Under the pieces are notes generated by a model. It ran no database searches. It had not been told where the DNA came from and was given only the letters and a program-made list of their open reading frames with translations. A stretch of 64,000 nucleotides of DNA from Climacteris rufus (Eukaryota; Chordata; Aves; Passeriformes; Climacteridae). The translations under genes and the position numbers were made by a program. The first letter of the stretch is position 1. The number at the start of each line of letters is the position of its first letter. The stretch lies in contig VZRZ01001141.1 in assembly GCA_013398175.1 (NCBI GenBank), positions 128,875 through 192,874 of the forward strand, in the 5' to 3' direction. Shown piece after piece: positions 57,939 to 64,000 of this stretch.

Positions 57939-58001
57939 CTGCTCCGCCCCCGTCGCGGGCTGCCGCGGGCTGCTCCCGGCGGAGCCCTGCGTCGCTCCCA
58001 T
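57939..58001 (-). CDS. TJP2: Candidate TJP2 first coding exon in CpG island (21 residues)
   Basis: An ATG at 58001-57999 with G at +4 opens 63 bases (MGATQGSAGSSPRQP and on to GAEQ) ending at CAG followed by GTCGGT (GT at 57937-57938). It joins in phase 0 to the Ala-Pro-Gly-Met-Glu-Glu-Leu exon. The position in the CpG island and the exact phase fit a first exon. However, the peptide is not one I recognise from other ZO-2 N-termini and the donor is only moderate. The transcript could instead use this exon as a leader only. Confidence 0.45.
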
Positions 58002-58135
58002 AGTAACATCGCCGGCCCCGCCGCCGCGGCCCCGGGGGCTGCCGGTCAGTCCCGGCAGCCTCGGGAATGCTTCTCTCGCCTCCGCCCCGCCAGGGAACCG
58101 GCCGGGCCGCCCGTGAGGGGCTGCGGCGGAGCCCC

Positions 58136-58141
58136 NNNNNN
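58136..58141. other. Assembly gap of six N
   Basis: Six unknown bases in the CpG island. The true gap length is unknown and may hide part of the TJP2 5' leader. Confidence 0.95.
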
Positions 58142-58259
58142 GCAGGACAAAGCCGGCTCTGAGCAGCCCGCCACAGAGAGACTTTGTCCTGCCGGGGCCC
58201 GGCCGCCCCCGCCGCCAGCCAATCATGCCAGCAAACGCCCCGGGGAGGCGAAAAACAAC

Positions 58260-61200
58260 TTTCATTCTCCCTGGGAAGAAAAGAATTGTTATTCTCCCTT
58301 TACAAAAATATTTCTTGTGTTCCTGCCCTTGCCAGCGGCCAGCAGCTGATGCCTGTCGCAGGGTAAACGGGAGCGATGGGGCCCGTGGCCCAAGCCCGGG
58401 CAGCATTTCTGACAGGAGGCTTTTGGGCAGTATCCGCAGCCCTGTTCTGTCAAACACACATGCACCAGTCACGTCCACTTTTTCTATCAGTGTGTTCTGA
58501 GGAGGATGTGGATGTGAAAGCCCCCGCACAGCTGACGAACTCCTCGTGTCCACAGCCTTGGTCAGATTTTCTTCCCACTACCTAACAGCCCTCCACATCA
58601 GTCTTGAAAGCCAACACCGCTGCTACTAATTCAGAGACCAAATTGCTTGGTTTGGGGGCTGTAATTACATATTCTAGAAAAAGCACATTCTTGAGTTAAC
58701 TATTCTTAAGAGCTTGCAGAAATGAGTGGTCACAAAAAGCACTAAGGAAGAGCAGATGGACAGAAATTCACCACATTATATTCAGAAATAAAGACTTCTT
58801 TTCCCAGTGCTGCTGTCTTCCTGGATTTATGCTATTTTGGGTGGATGAGGCAATACTTGAATCAACTCTTGGAAGGAAGAAACTAAGAATGAGAACAAAC
58901 TGTAAGGGAAGAGCTTTCTTAAGCCAATGTTTAAAAAAAAATTGCAAATAGCCTGTTACTTTGAGCCTACCCTCAAATTTGAAGAGAAAAAAAAAAAGCG
59001 CCAAAGCTTGAACTTTGCTCTTGTTTCATCTTGTTCCTCCGTTTTACAAGTGAGTGATACCACACAGCATTCCTTGCAACACTAGCAGTCTGGTATATGA
59101 CCAAAGGATATTGGACCACTTGGAAAAATGAAGCACAGGGGACCAGGTTCTTCACACACATGGGATCCTGTGACAGCTTCCGGCATCAAGAATTTCTCCA
59201 TGAGATATAGCATGGCAAGGCAAAACAGCTGTCACTGTCCACACCGGTGCACAACTCTGCAAACTGGAGGCAACTTTCCAAATAGCACTGCCTGGCAACA
59301 TCAGCATAGAATGTTACATCACAGTATTAGCAGAGAAATCCACTGTCCAGTATTTGTTGAAATGACACAACATAATGAAAACCACATGATTTTGCTGCAG
59401 ACAGCAACATAGTTTTAGATGCAAGAAAAACATTTGTTTTAAGCCAGATGGCAATACAGTTTTTCGAAAAGAGTCAGACATGAGGTAGGACAGGGAAAGG
59501 AAAAGCCACTAGATCCCTGTGACTCCATTCTCTCAACACACATACCAAGTTCATGGCAGCATGAAGTAGAGCACCAGTCTCCTGAAGATGCTTCCTTCTA
59601 CATAGGTTCTGGCAAAAGATAAAGAGCTAGCACTTGATTCTCCCGCTAGACACAACCTCTTGGAGAGTGCAGGCAGTGTCAGTCAGAGAAATCTAAGGGT
59701 CTGCCTATCTTGTCCAAGGCAAAGAAGGATTATTTCATGTTCCAGGCAAAAGCTGTGGCTTGACCTGAAGTCTCCTTTTGGCATGCTGTGTGACTCCATC
59801 AAAGCCACAAGGTTATCACTAATAGAGGCTATACTTCCCTGAGCTGTAGGGCAGCAACCAAGGTTAACACACTTAGCTAGCCTGAGGTAAGTGTAACACA
59901 GATGCAGGAATTGGCCACAGTTATGCAAACAAGATAGGCTGGTTTTCAATCCCTTACCACAAAACACCATCTGGGAAGGGTCTATCAGTTTGATTCCATT
60001 TAGTTTCCTGCAATAACAGATGGAAAATAATCCATGTGGGCTTCTCAAAATATTTCCCATATTTCCCAATATTATCCATAAAATTTCTCACTTGTAAGAG
60101 CAGAGTACACATATCTTTTCCTGCTTTCTTATTTCTTTTCTCAAACCAAACAGCTACTCTGCCACAATGCATATATATATCATCCCATACCAGCCTGCAA
60201 ATGTGACCACTAAGTGGCCTCCAGTGCTCATGCTCACACTAGAGCTTGGCCAAGTGCCCTGATGCTCACGCTGATGGCATGGACGGATGTAAGAAAGAGC
60301 AGAGTAACAACTGCCAAGTTTCTTACCCTGCAGTGCAACCATGAGAACAAACGTTCAGGCCTTTCAGGCCTGCTTGTTGATGAAGATGCCCTCCCAGGAC
60401 AGATATGCAGGTAGGCCTTATGAGGGAAAGATGCTGCCAGCTAAAGAACAAAGTAAAGGATACAAGATACCAGTGTAAATAGTGATGAGAGTTGAGGAAA
60501 CTCCTCCAGCTTCTGCCTTCTGTGGTAGGAAAAGGGAGAATAGGCTCTCAAAGCATTCAATTCACCTAACAGCTATTCTTTGGGAGGACAGCATCCCTAT
60601 TCTCTTCCCTTGTAAGCCAAAGGAAAACAAAACTAAACCCCTAAACCGTAGCTCAGAGAAACACATCATTAATAATTATATACAACTTCTCTCCCTGCCT
60701 CAGCTTCTCTGAAACACCACAAGACTCCCCAGTGTGGACACAGAATACCTACAAACTAGCCGAAATTGAACCAGGACAGCAACACAAGGAGAAGAGGGGC
60801 AGAAGCCCCAGCCAAATGCTCTCATGTATCTGTGCAGGTCCCTGAGCAACCTGACTGTTTGGAGACATGGCTGCATGCACATTTCACTCAGTGGTCCACC
60901 CTTTGAAATGGGAGTTGCAGGTCCAGTTGTAGTCAGTCCTGCAAGGGATCATGAAGAGTAAAGGCTGGGTACCAGCACCATGTCAAGATTATATGAACAC
61001 GGCTACAAATGTGCAGCTCTGTTTTCTGCAGTATTTAGGACCAACTATTCTGTGTGTTCAGTAACTGTACAAAGCAGCATCATCTGCAGGGGATTTCATG
61101 GAATGTTATGTAGGTGTACAGAAATTTTAAAATTAACTTCAATGGAAAGATTATTGGTATTAACTTTATGGAAAACATGCAAATAACTTGCAATGAAAAC

Positions 61201-62140
61201 ATTTCCTACTGAGCTTTTCAGTTTAAGTAATCAAGGGAGACATTGTTTGCCTACAATCAGATTGAATCTATGGTGTGCATAGCACTAATTTAGAGAGATG
61301 ACTTGATGAGTCATGCAAAACCTAGGACATATTCCATAAATTATCTAATGCTACTGTGAATGAAGCAGTTGTGGCACTTCCAGCATCCACAAAGGGAACA
61401 CCCATTTAACACTGCAGTACAGAATGCAAATTTAAAACAAGCAGCTGCGTCTCACAGTTACTCCAGCCAACTGAGTAAGGCTATTCTGCAACTTGCCTGC
61501 AGCAACCACGCTGTGATTCAGGTTCTCTCCGCCTCCTCTCCACCATCAAGCATTTAACTGGTCCCTCTGACAATCAATTATTTTTCTGTTACTTTAAATG
61601 TTATAGTTCAACACTTGTAGTGCTGCTAGACAGCATGGCAAATAGGCAACTTCCTTGAAGAGCTGGCAAATGAATTCAGAAAGAGATACTGGGAATGTAG
61701 GCTGCTAGTCCAGTTGTTGAACTATCTGAACAGAGATGTCAGTTTTGCTCTTGTTTTTAAACAAGTGTTCATGATCCTGCCATGAGAGACACTGTCGAAG
61801 TTTCTTAAAATACCACGTTGCCAAACAGCCTTTCCCCCTTCCCTTCCAGGCAATCTCTTTAGACTGCCATTTGTCATCAGCCCATAAAATCACACAAATC
61901 AGTCAGCCCAGTCCTACTTAAATGATTCATAAATCCAATTACGTCTGCTTCTTTATATAGTAAGCTGGCCCCTAACAGATTCAACCTTCAGGATTAGACA
62001 ATGTGTAGGTAGCTGACCTCTGACTCTCAAACTGCTCAGGAGCTACATGCATGTGGTTCAAACACGCAGCTCTGCGCTGCAGTTGTCACATATATGGCAC
62101 AGTAATCTTAATCGCTGTCTTGGGGGGACTGGAGAAGAGA
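58260..62140. other. Upstream flank of TJP2, no supported gene
   Basis: No conserved exon, RNA gene or clear transposon was seen on either strand. Human TJP2 is preceded by FXN; I found no frataxin exon here. Confidence 0.5.
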
Positions 62141-62144
62141 CATC

Positions 62145-62630
62145 TTGAATACTATCTCAGCACTTGCTACTGTGTGTAGAAGCAAGTCCAGCAGGGAGTC
62201 ACCAAGATGGTGGGGGCTGAAGCACTGGCCCAGCAAGAGGAGGCTGTGGCAGCTGGGTTTGTTTAGCTTGGAAGAAGGATGGCTTCAGGATGCTCAACAG
62301 CAGCCTGTTGGTGCTGACAGAAGATTGAAGAGTGGCAGCCAGGTTCTTATCAGTAGTGTGAGGTAGATAAGAGACAATGGGCCAAAGCTCAAACAGGACA
62401 GGTTCAGATGTATATAAGCAGAAAAAAATTTCCCCATGAGCAGAGACAAGCCATGGACCCACTGCAGAGAAGCTGTACAATCTCTGTCCTTGGAGGTTTT
62501 CAAACCAACTGGATAAAGCCCCAAGCAACTTTTTCTGATCTCACAGCTTACCCTGTTTTGGGCAAGAAGCTGCACTAGAAACCTCCTGAGGTCCCTTTCC
62601 ACCTGAATTAACCTATCATTCTGGGGTTAC
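62145..62630 (+). mobile_element. Old, degraded CR1 LINE fragment
   Basis: Recognisable forward-order pieces: GCAAGTCCAGCAGGGAGTCA, a GCTGGGTTTGTTTAGCTTGG-like stretch, AGAAGGATGGCTTCAGGATG-like, CCTTGGAGGTTTTCAAACCA, and the end GGTCCCTTTCCACCTGAATT. More diverged than the other copies, so probably older. Confidence 0.7.
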
Positions 62631-62639
62631 TGCATGACT

Positions 62640-64000
62640 CATGTGCCAGCTTAGAGCAGAATGATGCAATCATTATTCTGCCCCTTGTCTCCACTTCCAA
62701 AGTACAGCTTGTGATTATGAAACATAAAGATTCTGGCATTCAGCTGCAGAGTTTGGTCTGTTGGCTGTCTCTGGTCTAGTGTAAGGATGAACAGCTATAC
62801 ACACTTTCCAGGTGTCAAAGCAGCAATATTAAGGCTGCTATTTTAGAAAGCATAGATGTCCATGGAAGAAACACAGAACCCAACATAAACAGCATCCCAT
62901 ACTTCATACTTTTTTTTTTTGAGGTAATCAACAGTATAAAATCCTCTATCACTCACAAGGCCACCTATTTTGATGTTCTCAAGAGCAGGATATTTTTATT
63001 TTTTTAAACCTAGACATACAGATTTACCTAGACACCTCAAATTAATAAAAATTTTAAAATGTAGATAATGATTTAGAGCAAGAAGCAGCATTGTTCTAAA
63101 CCAATAATAAACTCAATTTAAAGTTCAGAAAACATTAAAAACAGTTACATACTGATCAACTAGGAACAGCATTAGATAGTAATAGGATGAAATAAAGTAA
63201 TATATATTTTTTATAATGTAATATAATGTATATTTTTCCTCAATACCTTTGGACAGTCATCAGTTTTATTAGATCTCACACATTACAAGTTTATTCTGCT
63301 AAAACCCAGAAGACTGCTTGTTTTGTTTATTGCTACTTTTTTTTTTGCAAAGAATATGCCAGTTAGAAAATACAGATGTATAGGACGTTTCACAGAATAG
63401 ATAAAATAGCATGAGAATGCACAGAGCTGTTTGATAACAGTTAATAAAAATTATAGTTGGGAGAAAATTATATACAGTCTATTTGTTCTAAATAAATTTT
63501 CAACTGAGCAATGTTTTAAATTACACTGCAGTGCCTTGAAAGTTACACTAGTAAGGCATGCAAATGAAATAGTCTGACCTACTGCTAGAGAGCAAAACAG
63601 GGTCTTAACAGTGACTCTACCTGAACACACCCCCCCCCTTCCTCTACAGACTGTGCAAATTGAAACAACTTTCCTTGGCCGTAAGCACTTCGACCTCTAT
63701 TACTGTAAAAAGCTACAAAAACTAGTACCATTATTCTAAAGAATGAAATGACAATGTAGTTTAAACAAATCCAAACCACACAAGTGTGTACTGTTTTTCA
63801 CCCCAAACACCATATAAAACCGTGTACCAGCACTTGAAAGGACATCTCTTCCCCAGCCCCAACTTGTTCATTTTAAACAGCAGGCACATTCTGTTTAAAC
63901 ATTCATTTTGCTTACATCTCGTTTCCTTCCTCTCTTCTCCAGTTTCTTGACTACTCCTGGCAAGGCTGTGAAACAATCCTCTGCTTTTAGCAATTTATCT
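62640..64000. other. Right end of window, no supported gene
   Basis: AT-rich DNA with short homopolymers (for example T runs near 62910 and 63340, a C run near 63632). No exon or repeat family was recognised. Confidence 0.5.

Larger units (their letters stand above)
57540..58250 (-). promoter_or_regulatory. TJP2: CpG island, probable main TJP2 promoter
   Basis: Roughly 700 bp of very GC- and CpG-rich DNA, the strongest in the window, at the 5' side of TJP2. It contains six unknown bases (58136-58141). Housekeeping-type epithelial genes such as TJP2 usually start in such islands. Long open frames on both strands are a by-product of the few stop codons in GC-rich DNA. No TATA box is evident. 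Confidence 0.6.

Noticed and set aside
57741..58349. 202-codon plus-strand open frame in the CpG island
   Set aside because: Stop-poor GC-rich DNA; interrupted by Ns; no similarity to known proteins.
57786..58553. 255-codon open frame on the minus strand
   Set aside because: It runs across the CpG island and the N gap, has GC-driven Pro/Gly/Arg composition and no domain. Only a short piece (57939-58001) is retained as a candidate exon.
62145..62602. Open frames of 70-109 codons on both strands
   Set aside because: They lie in a degraded CR1 copy.
58260..64000. FXN exons expected upstream of TJP2 from human gene order
   Set aside because: No frataxin-like peptide found on either strand within the window.

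Overview
The window is avian nuclear DNA. It carries many CR1 LINE fragments in both orientations, at least one clear solo LTR, and two vertebrate genes, all on the minus strand. CR1 density, the mature interferon N-terminus Cys-Asn-His (as in avian IFN-alpha/beta) and the close match of the large gene to vertebrate TJP2 point to a bird. Chicken TJP2 and type I interferons are Z-linked, so this is probably a Z-chromosome segment. The species cannot be fixed from sequence alone.

Layout: 1-5020 holds no gene I can support. 5078-5632 (minus) is an intact, intronless type I interferon of the kappa type (IFNK), 184 codons. 5900-14250 is intergenic and repeat-rich: an LTR-like promoter/terminator unit (about 9400-9990), a CR1 copy split by an 870-bp solo LTR with a 5-bp target duplication (10365-11244), and a dense run of oppositely oriented CR1 copies (11321-13935). 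14260-58001 (minus) is TJP2 (tight junction protein 2, ZO-2). I placed 22 coding exons (15022-36056), all with AG/GT borders and compatible phases, giving an unbroken 1163-residue protein from the internal MEELIWEQ start. Two possible alternative first coding exons join in frame: 39898-39969 and, inside a CpG island, 57939-58001. Introns between 36 and 58 kb hold more CR1, a probable LTR (about 42.7-43.3 kb) and a small GC-rich island with a strong CTCF-like motif (48619-48632). 58250-64000 contains no supported gene, only a decayed CR1 (about 62.15-62.63 kb).

How the genes relate: TJP2 is a cytoplasmic junction scaffold (PDZ1-PDZ2-PDZ3-SH3-GUK-acidic/proline tail-TEL) and IFNK is a secreted antiviral cytokine. 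They are not a functional operon. Their tandem placement about 9.4 kb apart is the most notable arrangement, because in human TJP2 and IFNK lie far apart on chromosome 9. I found no new kind of molecular system. The points worth checking are the IFNK neighbourhood, the odd cysteine count of IFNK, the heat-shock-element-like array in an LTR, the nested solo LTR, the CTCF-like site, and the alternative TJP2 first exons.
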